Positions 45,120 through 53,500 of a stretch of 64,000 bases of DNA are shown here, one piece after another. The stretch covers positions 1 through 64,000 of the forward strand of contig NZ_ANLA01000003.1 in the NCBI RefSeq assembly GCF_000348685.1, written 5' to 3'. Below the pieces are notes generated by a model that saw only the letters and a list, made by a program, of their open reading frames with translations, did no database searches and was not told the origin of the DNA. Every line of letters begins with the position of its first letter. Positions within the stretch are counted from its first letter, which is position 1. Position numbers and translations under genes: made by a program. Origin of the DNA: Xanthomarina gelatinilytica. GTDB lineage: Bacteria; Bacteroidota; Bacteroidia; Flavobacteriales; Flavobacteriaceae.

Positions 45120-45941
45120 CTACATAAATTTTTTATAATCTTTTGAGTTGATGGAAAAGTTGGTTTCTTCTAGAGCAACACAAGTCATTTTCAAGGTTTC
45201 AGGTTTTTTCTTTGTGGTAACTGTCATGGTCATTTCCATCATTAAACCATCTACTTGTTTCATCCATTCCTGATTGGCCTGATTTTTTTTATCGTCAATA
45301 TTGTAAAACGCTTTAGGGAAAGTAATATCGGCTTCTTTGGTTACCCAAACGCTTCCATTGTAGTCTTCACTGGATATTTTATACTCCCTGCAGATATAAT
45401 TCAATATAACTTTGGTATTATTGGTTTTCTCAATTTTTACATCGTTATTGGAAGATTCCTGGTCATCTACAAAATCGTTTACGTCCAAAGACGTGGACAT
45501 GAGCATTTTTTTTCCTCCTGCTTCAGTAAACATGTACATGGTTTTTTTGTCCAAATCCATGACATTGAACATGGTACTTGCATTTTCTATGGTATTCCCA
45601 AAATAATTTTCATCCTTGGCCAGAAAATAGGTGAAAGTGGTATTGTATTTATCACTTTCCATTTGCATCACGTATTTATGCGAAAAACTATAGACACTCT
45701 CTGGCGCCTTGTCTTCTGAAGTTGTTTTGCTTTTTTTGGATGATTTGGATTTTTTATTTCCTCCATTGTTAAATACCGAATCAAAGGCCTTTTCGGTTTC
45801 TTTTTGCGATTTTTGCTCCACTTTACGTTCCACAGTACGTTCTGCAGCATTGGTAGCCTTATCTGCCAGTCGTTCAAAAATTTGTGCTTGTGCATTAAAC
45901 ACAATTAGTATAAAAAAGCTTGTTGTTACTAATAATTTCAT
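45120..45941 (-). CDS. Exported DUF4412-like protein
   Basis: The 273-residue protein has a signal peptide (MKLLVTTSFFILIVFNAQAQ), then a charged, Lys/Ser-rich segment (about 30-80). A beta-rich domain follows, with YVMQMESDKYNTTFTYFLA, ENASTMFNVMDLDKKTMYMF and ICREYKISSEDYNGSVWVT. This resembles periplasmic DUF4412 proteins of Bacteroidota; the assignment is from pattern memory. Function unknown. It follows the 46-residue ORF at 46044 by 102 nt and is the first large gene of the unit behind the 35-bp operator at 46234-46268. Confidence 0.75.
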   Translation of the reverse strand: MKLLVTTSFFILIVFNAQAQIFERLADKATNAAERTVERKVEQKSQKETEKAFDSVFNNGGNKKSKSSKKSKTTSEDKAPESVYSFSHKYVMQMESDKYNTTFTYFLAKDENYFGNTIENASTMFNVMDLDKKTMYMFTEAGGKKMLMSTSLDVNDFVDDQESSNNDVKIEKTNNTKVILNYICREYKISSEDYNGSVWVTKEADITFPKAFYNIDDKKNQANQEWMKQVDGLMMEMTMTVTTKKKPETLKMTCVALEETNFSINSKDYKKFM

Positions 45942-46043
45942 GATTAATAATTTTTATTGTTTTTACTTTTATGGTTTTAAATTGAAAAAGGTTAACATTT
46001 ATAAACAGTACTTTAAAAATGGTGATATATCTTTCTGTAGGTG

Positions 46044-46184
46044 CTATTTGATTATGGTTACCGATTTTATGATTTTGTTGTTCAGCAAAATTCTAAGCTC
46101 ATATTGACCCTTTTTTAAATGATCGATACTTATATATATTTTTGTGTCTACATCTGTTTTTTGGCTATTGGTATAGCGTTTCAT
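46044..46184 (-). CDS. 46-residue conserved small protein, copy 2
   Basis: ATG 46184 opens a 46-codon frame. Its product shares 29 of 46 residues with the frame at 50318-50458, including the continuous block KIYISIDHLKKG followed by Y.L.ILLNNK..KSV. Conservation is highest in the C-terminal 32 residues, which look like a short beta-hairpin rich in hydrophobic/Lys alternation. This strand pattern resembles the last strands of a T9SS sorting domain (G.Y.L.I...K..KK) but lacks the rest. No signal peptide or membrane helix is seen. It is the first gene after an operator-promoter shared with its paralogue. Paralogy plus conserved promoter strongly support that it is real. Confidence 0.7.
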   Translation of the reverse strand: MKRYTNSQKTDVDTKIYISIDHLKKGQYELRILLNNKIIKSVTIIK

Positions 46185-46205
46185 TTGTTATTGTTTAAAG
46201 ATGTT

Positions 46206-46268
46206 TAAAATTAAAAATGGAGAGTTTACCTTAATAACAAATATGTTTCAAAGGATATAAGATATGTT
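46206..46268 (-). promoter_or_regulatory. Operator-promoter with two AACATAT boxes (copy 2)
   Basis: On the minus strand: AACATAT (46268-46262), 14 nt, AACATAT (46247-46241), TTGTTAT, a 20-nt spacer, then TAATTTTA (46213-46206), a 7/8 match to the TAnnTTTG -7 box. The first 35 bp are identical to 50509-50543. The 21-bp repeat phase is two helical turns, as expected for a dimeric regulator binding direct repeats. Confidence 0.65.
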
Positions 46269-46421
46269 ACAGAATGCTGAATTTATCCTGTCTGTTTGTA
46301 AGTTTTTTAAAAGGTACTCGTTAGGTTTGCAACTTTAGGTTTCTTTTAATACGAAAGCGTATTAAACCCTGTTTAATGGTGAATTTCTGAAATGTGCCTA
46401 CCTTTTTAAGGAAGTTTATTT

Positions 46422-47390
46422 CTAATCTATCACTTCAAAAACTTTAAATAGCCCTTTACTTTTTGTATTAGGTACTTCCGAAATAAAGGCATATTTACCA
46501 GGTTCTAAATCGGCATAGAAATAACCTGTACTACCAGCTGACATATCGTTAACACCACCTAAAAATGTAACGCCATTTGGAACTGGTGTGATTAATCCTT
46601 TTGGATCTGACCAATCCATCCAAGATTCTAAAGCGTCTTCACTAGCATTGGCATCTAGTTTTACTAAATTTAAGTCATGCCACATAAAATTTTCATGTTG
46701 TTTTTGATCTTTCACATACACAGAAAAAATTTGCTTCCCTTTGGTAATATCTTTGTCATAACTAATACCTGTTTCACCTGAAAGTGCTATGTTAACAGTA
46801 GCTTCAGGAGGAGTATTACCACTAGCTTCATCAGTTACAAATATGGGTTTTGCCATTCCCATAAGTGTATGGAATTTTCCATTAGGCATTTTCACATAAC
46901 ATTCCATAATATAATACCCTGGATCTAATTTTATGGTAGTAACAGCAGTATGTTTTGGTGCAATTAACCCTGAACCACCAGAAAAAATAATATCTCCAAA
47001 CCATTCTGGTAATTTCCCAAAGGCAGCAAAACCTTCTTCTGATTTACCTTCGTTAATTAAATCCATACCTTCAGCAAACACTGGAGCAACATCTGTTAAG
47101 GTATGCTCTACTGTTTTGCCTTCTGGGTATTTATCCATTAAAAAGAAATGAGTTTCGTTAGATAAGTTTTGGTATTTAAAGGTATTCCATCCTGAAGGGA
47201 TAGTATCTACACTTTGAAATTCCATACTTCTAGTAACAATATCTATAACATTAGATGGTTCTTCAATAACTTCTATCACTTCTTCTACTATTGTTTCTTC
47301 TGTTAATTCGGTTTTCTTTTCATTTTTACAATTAAAAAATAAAAGCGTCATTAACAGTAATGTCCAGATTTTTAAATTGTTTGCTTTCAT
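46422..47390 (-). CDS. Lipoprotein of unknown function, two-part beta-rich body
   Basis: The 322-residue product has a lipoprotein signal (MKANNLKIWTLLLMTLLFFN then CKNEKK, Cys about residue 21). The body shows IPSGWNTFKYQNLSNETHFF and DPGYYIMECYVKMPNGKFH with LMGMAKPIFV. This arrangement is reminiscent of cupredoxin-like domains, but a full copper-ligand set cannot be confirmed. A second half ends EPGKYAFISEVPNTKSKG. It lies 48 nt downstream of the 914-residue fibre gene on the same strand, so it probably belongs to the first HTCS-associated unit. Function unknown. Confidence 0.75.
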   Translation of the reverse strand: MKANNLKIWTLLLMTLLFFNCKNEKKTELTEETIVEEVIEVIEEPSNVIDIVTRSMEFQSVDTIPSGWNTFKYQNLSNETHFFLMDKYPEGKTVEHTLTDVAPVFAEGMDLINEGKSEEGFAAFGKLPEWFGDIIFSGGSGLIAPKHTAVTTIKLDPGYYIMECYVKMPNGKFHTLMGMAKPIFVTDEASGNTPPEATVNIALSGETGISYDKDITKGKQIFSVYVKDQKQHENFMWHDLNLVKLDANASEDALESWMDWSDPKGLITPVPNGVTFLGGVNDMSAGSTGYFYADLEPGKYAFISEVPNTKSKGLFKVFEVID

Positions 47391-47438
47391 ATTATTAGAG
47401 GTTTCTTAGTATCTATAAATATAATGATTTAAAAATTT

Positions 47439-50183
47439 TCAATTTTTAGCTAATACTTGTTTTGAAAGTAACACCGTGTTTTTTTCTAAAGCCTCTACTC
47501 TATCTAAAAGCACCTGCAATAGGTCTGATTGTTCTGTATTGGTTTGTTCTTGAGCTGAAATGGTTAGTTTTTGGCTTTCAATAATAACTTGTTGCTCTTG
47601 TATAGCTTTTATTAAAACTGGAATTAACTCCGTATAACTCACGCTTAAGGTTTTATTCTCGTCATCAGCAGTATGAACAAGTTCTTTAATCACACTCTGA
47701 ACTTCTTGAGCTATTAAGCCCATAGATTTATAATCTTGTTCTCTATTTTTCCAGTTATAAGCTTTGGGAGAAAGTGCTAAAATTTCGCTTAAGCCATAAT
47801 TTAAATCTTCAATGTCTTTTTTAAGGCGTCGGTCTGAACTATGCACTACAGTACCTCCAACTGCTACATTCCCTCCATGCTGCTGTAAAAGAAGAGCTGT
47901 GCTTGATCCATTATAACGTGCCGATATTTCATTTTCATCAAACACTAAATTGAAATTATTTTCTTTACCAATTACTAAAAGTCCTGTTCCATCAGCTAAA
48001 TTGGCATCATTTGTACCATCTATATGCAATTTAACTGCAGGTGATGTAGTTCCTATTCCTGTATTACCATTTTTCAAAACGGTTAAGGCATTACTTCGAT
48101 TTGCTGAACCAGTACCATTTCCTACCTGAAACAAAGTCTGAGATGAAATAGTAGCGTCATTCCAGTTACCTATTACAGTAGAATTGTTGTCATCTGCTAT
48201 GGTACCATATCCAATTGCTATAGAGTTACTTGCTGAAGCATTAGCAAATAGTCCCAAAGCTACAGAGTTTTCTCCAATAGCATCAGAACTAAACCCGAAC
48301 GCCATAGAATTATATCCTGAAGCATTTGCGTAGGTTCCCATTGCAATTGAATTATTTCCTATTGCACTTGGTTCATTACCTATTGAAAATGAATTATCTC
48401 CCAATGCTCCGTTAGTGTTTGAAGCATAAAAGGAGTAACTCAAATCTACAGCATTACTACCAATATTACCATAATTAGCTGGATTACTTCCTACTAATCG
48501 CCAACCAACACCATTACCTTCATCAATGGCTTCTAGACCAGTTGCAGAAGAACTATTGGCTTCTAAATATTCTTTTGTGATTAAAGCTTTAGCATCAGTT
48601 ATTTCTGCTATATCAAAACTTGGTGCTGTGATGATACCATTTTTTTCTATTACAAATGCATTAGATTTATCTGAGATATCTGTACCATTTCCAACTTGAA
48701 ATAAAGTAGTTGTTGAGTTTATATTATCATTAAATGTACCAATTACTAGACTATTTAAGTCATCTGCAATAGTTCCATATCCCATTGCTGTTGAATTTGA
48801 CACAGAAGCAGTTGTAACAGAACCAATTGCAGTAGAACGAAGACCAGAAGCAGTTGTTAAATATCCCATGGAAATAGCATAATCACCTGTTGCTCCATAA
48901 ATACTAGAAGTAAAATCACTATAACTTAAATCTTTGGCGTTTAATCCAATGTTTCCATAATTGTCTAAATTGCTTCCTATCAATCTCCAACCTATTCCAT
49001 TGCCTTCATCTAGAGCTTCAAGACCAGTTGGTGTTGCTCCAGAACCGCCTCCAGAATAATTAGCATCTGCAAACTCTTTCGTAATTAAGGCTTTGTCATC
49101 TGTAATTTCAGATATATCGTAACTAGGCGCCGTAATCGTTCCATTTTTTAAAACGGTTAAGGCATTAGATTTATCTCCAAATCCTGTTCCATTTCCAATT
49201 TCAAAAAGAGGATCAGTGTCTACCCAAGTTGTTGGGTCTCCTCCTCCAAGATTAAAACGACCTATTGCTGTAGTTAGTAATCCATTGGCATTGATGCCAT
49301 TTCCTATAGCTGTTGATGTTTTACCTATAGCCAGTGTAAGTTCGCCTGCTGCCAATGAATTTTCGCCAATAGCATTTGTGGCATTTCCTAAAGCGGTACT
49401 GTTTTCTCCTGATGCTTCGGTTTCAAAACCCATAGCTGTAGCGGCTTGTCCTGATGCTGCTGTATTATAGCCCATTGCTGTAGCTGAAATTCCCGATGCT
49501 GTTGATGCTTCACCCATAGCAACCGAAAATGGACCTGAAGCAATGGTATTGCTTCCCATAGCCGTTGCATATTGTCCTGTTGCTGAAGATCCATATCCCA
49601 TAGCTACAGAACCAACATTTGCAGTAGTGTATTGTCCCATAGCTACAGAGCCTGTTCCAACAGCACCTTGACCAGCATCATATCCTGTATCACCTCCATA
49701 ACTTAAATCAACAGCTCTATCTCCTATATTACCATAATAAATGGGATTGGAGTCTTTTAAACGATAACCAACACCATTCCCTTCATCTAAAGCTTCAAGT
49801 CCAGATACATTTGCTGCACTTAAAGCATAAGGTACTGCCATAAATTGGGTGGTTCCCATATCTGTTAAACCAGAGCCTGTATCTATTAAAACGTTTAAAA
49901 AATGGGCGTCAATTTCCCAATTAATCGTGTTGTAATCACCACTATATACAGTGCCTTCTCCAATATTTACTATGATAATGCCATTGGCATCAGTAGTTGG
50001 ATTATGTGTTTCTTGATATACATTTACAGCACCTTGCAATATTGTAAATTGTACTGTAATATTTTGATTGGCAACTACATTGCCAGAGTTGTCTTTTATT
50101 AAAGCTTTGTAGTTGATGCCGTTTTGGGCAAGTGCAAAACATGTATTTATAAATATGATTAGAAATAAGTATTTGGTTTTCAT
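47439..50183 (-). CDS. Modular YadA-head/S74 exported fibre protein
   Basis: The 914-residue protein has a signal peptide (MKTKYLFLIIFINTCFALAQ) and an N-terminal domain (GINYKALIKDNSGNVVAN ... MAVPYALSAANV, about 21-130) shared with 42005-43426. Three large modules follow, each opening GLEA(L/I)DEGNGxG(Y/W)RL and containing YGNIG and DLSY. Each then has 14-residue YadA-head repeats (ATAMGYNTAASGQA type, about ten in the first module) and closes with a FQVGNGTG or FEIGNGTG segment. The S74 domain at the end has SDRRLK (Ser783, Lys788), GLIAQEVQSVIKELV and a coiled-coil tail. It is a likely self-processing trimeric surface fibre and the main product of the unit opened by the 46-residue ORF at 50318. 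Confidence 0.87.
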   Translation of the reverse strand: MKTKYLFLIIFINTCFALAQNGINYKALIKDNSGNVVANQNITVQFTILQGAVNVYQETHNPTTDANGIIIVNIGEGTVYSGDYNTINWEIDAHFLNVLIDTGSGLTDMGTTQFMAVPYALSAANVSGLEALDEGNGVGYRLKDSNPIYYGNIGDRAVDLSYGGDTGYDAGQGAVGTGSVAMGQYTTANVGSVAMGYGSSATGQYATAMGSNTIASGPFSVAMGEASTASGISATAMGYNTAASGQAATAMGFETEASGENSTALGNATNAIGENSLAAGELTLAIGKTSTAIGNGINANGLLTTAIGRFNLGGGDPTTWVDTDPLFEIGNGTGFGDKSNALTVLKNGTITAPSYDISEITDDKALITKEFADANYSGGGSGATPTGLEALDEGNGIGWRLIGSNLDNYGNIGLNAKDLSYSDFTSSIYGATGDYAISMGYLTTASGLRSTAIGSVTTASVSNSTAMGYGTIADDLNSLVIGTFNDNINSTTTLFQVGNGTDISDKSNAFVIEKNGIITAPSFDIAEITDAKALITKEYLEANSSSATGLEAIDEGNGVGWRLVGSNPANYGNIGSNAVDLSYSFYASNTNGALGDNSFSIGNEPSAIGNNSIAMGTYANASGYNSMAFGFSSDAIGENSVALGLFANASASNSIAIGYGTIADDNNSTVIGNWNDATISSQTLFQVGNGTGSANRSNALTVLKNGNTGIGTTSPAVKLHIDGTNDANLADGTGLLVIGKENNFNLVFDENEISARYNGSSTALLLQQHGGNVAVGGTVVHSSDRRLKKDIEDLNYGLSEILALSPKAYNWKNREQDYKSMGLIAQEVQSVIKELVHTADDENKTLSVSYTELIPVLIKAIQEQQVIIESQKLTISAQEQTNTEQSDLLQVLLDRVEALEKNTVLLSKQVLAKN

Positions 50184-50317
50184 AAATGTCTTTTAATGTG
50201 TGGGTTAGATTAATTTTTAACTATTTAAAACCATTTTGTATATGTTTCTAAATGATAGTTTTTACTTTATGGTTGAACTTTAAAAAAGTTAACTTCCTAT
50301 TAGCATTTTAAAGCCTT

Positions 50318-50458
50318 TTATTTTTCAATCACTACGGACTTAACCACCTTATTATTCAATAAAATATGTAATTGGTAAACGCCTTTTTTAAGATGATCTA
50401 TGGATATATATATCTTATCATCAATACTCTTTTTTGAAAAAGGCTTGTTTTGTTTCAT
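50318..50458 (-). CDS. 46-residue conserved small protein, copy 1
   Basis: ATG 50458 starts a 46-codon frame whose product shares 29 of 46 residues with the one at 46044-46184 (core IYISIDHLKKG, ILLNNK, KSV). The N-terminal 14 residues differ and are basic (MKQNKPFSKKS). There is no export signal. It lies between the HTCS gene and the 914-residue fibre gene, all on the minus strand, immediately behind the AACATAT operator. Possible roles are a regulatory leader peptide, an assembly factor or a fibre accessory; none can be decided from sequence. Confidence 0.7.
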   Translation of the reverse strand: MKQNKPFSKKSIDDKIYISIDHLKKGVYQLHILLNNKVVKSVVIEK

Positions 50459-50480
50459 AAGTTATTCCTTTAGAGAGACT

Positions 50481-50543
50481 CAAATTTAGATACAGGGATC
50501 CTGCTTCGATAACAAATATGTTTCAAAGGATATAAGATATGTT
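50481..50543 (-). promoter_or_regulatory. Operator-promoter with two AACATAT boxes (copy 1)
   Basis: On the minus strand: AACATAT (50543-50537), 14 nt, AACATAT (50522-50516), TTGTTAT, a 20-nt spacer, then TAAATTTG (50488-50481), a perfect TAnnTTTG -7 box. The 35-bp operator is identical to that at 46234-46268 and the spacing to the -7 box is the same, although the spacer sequences differ. It starts 24 nt after the HTCS stop. Confidence 0.7.
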
Positions 50544-50567
50544 CCAGATGTTGTGAAATTCTGTTTT

Positions 50568-53500
50568 CTAAGGATTTAGAGAGTAATCTTGAGGTGTGCA
50601 ACCATAGATTTCCTTAAAGCACTTATTGAAATAAGAAGGGGAATTAAACCCAACCTGATAGGCAATTTCTGCCATAGTAGCATCGGATTTTTTTAACAGC
50701 TCTAAAGATAATTTTAAGCGCTGGGACCTTAAAAACTCGCTGGTGGTCATACCTGTTATGGCCTTTAGTTTCCTGTGAAGTTGGGTACGACTTATTTGCA
50801 TGTGTTTCCCTAAAGCTTCGCTGTTAAAATCTGGGTTTGTAATGTGCTTATCCAAAGTTGTTTGAAGTCTTTTTAAAAATTCGGTTTCGGTGGACGTAAT
50901 TGCCAATTCGGGATTTATTGTTAAGGTACTACTAAAATGCTTTTGAAGTTTTAAGCGACTTTCAATCAGTTTTTCAACCCTAACTTTTAATTTCTCGCTA
51001 CTAAACGGTTTTGTAACGTAGGCATCTGCTCCTGTTTTAATTCCTTGTATCTCATTGACTTCTCCTACTTTAGCAGTAAGAAGTATTACAGGAATATGAC
51101 TGGTAAGTTCATTGGTTTTTATCTCGTGGCACAATGCCATTCCGTCCTGTTCTGGCATCATAATATCACTTATAATCAAATCCGGAAGCTGCTTCTTGGC
51201 TTTTTCAATACCTATTTTACCATTTGCTGCTTCCATAACCTGATAACTATCTAAAAACATTGAAACTATGAACGCACGTATATCTGGTTCGTCTTCCACA
51301 ATGAGTATACTGGGTTTTTCTGTATGTGTTTTTGCAAACACGGAATCTAAGTCCAAATCCTGTTTTTTTGAGATAGCGTGAGCCAATAATTCGCTTTCAT
51401 TAAAAGCCTCTTTACTTATAGGAAGTGTAACCGTAAATTGTATTCTATTTGCATCCAAATTGTTGGCAATAATGGTTCCCTTAGAAAGCGAAACCAAATC
51501 ACGAACCAAAGCCAATCCCACACCAACACCATCAGACAATTCATTGTTTTGATAAAAACGCTGAAACAACTTGGTTAAATCTTCTTTTCCAACCTGCTTG
51601 CTATTGTTTATAATGGACATGACCAACATGTCCTTCTGGTTCATGGCTTCAAAGATTATCTTACTGTTTTTTGGAGCGTATTTTATAGCATTTGAAAGCA
51701 GGTTGGAACTTACCTTTTCTATAATATCCTTATCAAACCAAACGGTTTTTAAATCATGAATGTGAAAACTGATTTCTATATTTTTTTCTTTGGCCTTATA
51801 TTGAAAGGCACTTATAATTTGTTTCAATAAAACAGCTAAGTTCCCTTGAGCTACTTTAAGCTTTATTTGCCCAGAATCTATCATGGAAAGATCCAACATC
51901 TGGTCTACCAGATTGAGCAATCTATTAGCGTTTTGTTTTACTAAGGTCAGTTCTTTCTTATCGGTTTTAGATAAGTCTGATTTGGCCAATTGGTTATCTA
52001 TAGGTCCTGAGATTAGTGTTAGAGGTGTTCGAAATTCATGTGAAATATTGGTGTACAGCTTGGTTTTAAATTCGTCCAGTGCCTTGGCTGCTTTCAATTT
52101 ATTTAACGCCATATTCTGGTTAAGCTTCAAAACATAAAATGAAAAAATAATGGCAGTAAAAATTAATCCGTAAGCTACATAAGCCATGGTCTTTTTGTAC
52201 CAAGGTGCATTTATGGTGAATTGCTTGGAGGCTATAGGCGTGTCATCAAGAATGTTATAGGCAGACTTTACATAAAAAGTATAATTGCCAGATTCCAAAT
52301 TTGTAAAGCTCACAAAGTTGCTTTCTGCTTCGTGCCACAAACTATTTTCGTTGTTAAGTTTGTAGTAATAGTTTAATTTTTTAGGAAAGCTATAATCATT
52401 GGTTGCAAAATGTATCGTAAAATAAGATTGATCGGGATGTACATCAAAATGGTCTGTATGCTTTATATTTTTCTTATCTATTTCAAATTTTGTATCGGAT
52501 TTGGAAGTTTTGGAATATAGGTCCACCTCTGTAATCACAGGTTTTGTATGAACTTCAGGAAATTTAAACCCCTTTGGGGCAATTACTTGTATGCCTTTTT
52601 CTGTTCCAAAATAAAATTCATTTTTATAAAATAAACGCGACGTAAACAAGCAAGCATTGGAGACCAAACCATCTGATGCATTAAAGTTAATAAGGCGATC
52701 TTTAGTGGCATCGTAAACATAAATGCCATTCCTAATGGTACTAATCCAATAAATCCCTGGAGCATTGGAATTTATGGCCATTGTTTTTTTATCAAAAAAA
52801 TCATTGCCTATTTTAAAGCTTCTAAAGCTGCGACTTTCTGGATTGTAGATGTTGATACCACTATCCATACCAAACCAAATTTCGCCAGTATCAGCCTCAA
52901 AAATTTCATAGGCTGTGTTTGTATTTAAGGTGTTCTTTTTAGGATTTTCCTTGGTGAATTGCTCATAATCAAATGGTTTTTCGTTAGAACTGACCTTAGA
53001 TATTTCTGGGATTTTGTAAATACCATTCCCAACGGTAATGATCCATAGATTATCGTTTTTATCTATTTTTAATTGTAATCCCTTTAATTCATAAGGGCCA
53101 TTTTCATTTTTAAAAGTAAAATTACTTAGCACTTCCCCTTTTAAATTTACCAAATGCAATCCTTCCCAAGAACTCACCCACAAAAATTCATTTTTATCCT
53201 GAACAATGCCGTAAATTTTAAACAGATTTTTATTATCGCTAGGTATTTCATGGGTTTTAATCATACCTTGAGCATCTAATTGGTATAACTTATTTGTTAA
53301 GCCAGCAGTCCAAATACCATGACTTGTTTTCACGGCCGAAAACATTCTTATGGGAATCAGGTTTTTTAATGTATTGGTTTCCATTTCGTACTCAAACAGA
53401 CCATCCTTTCCCACTATAAACAACTTTTCATCATCTGGAATTATTCGTCTGGCGTGAACGGGAATCACATGTTTAAATAAGCGCCCAGCTATGCTTTCTT

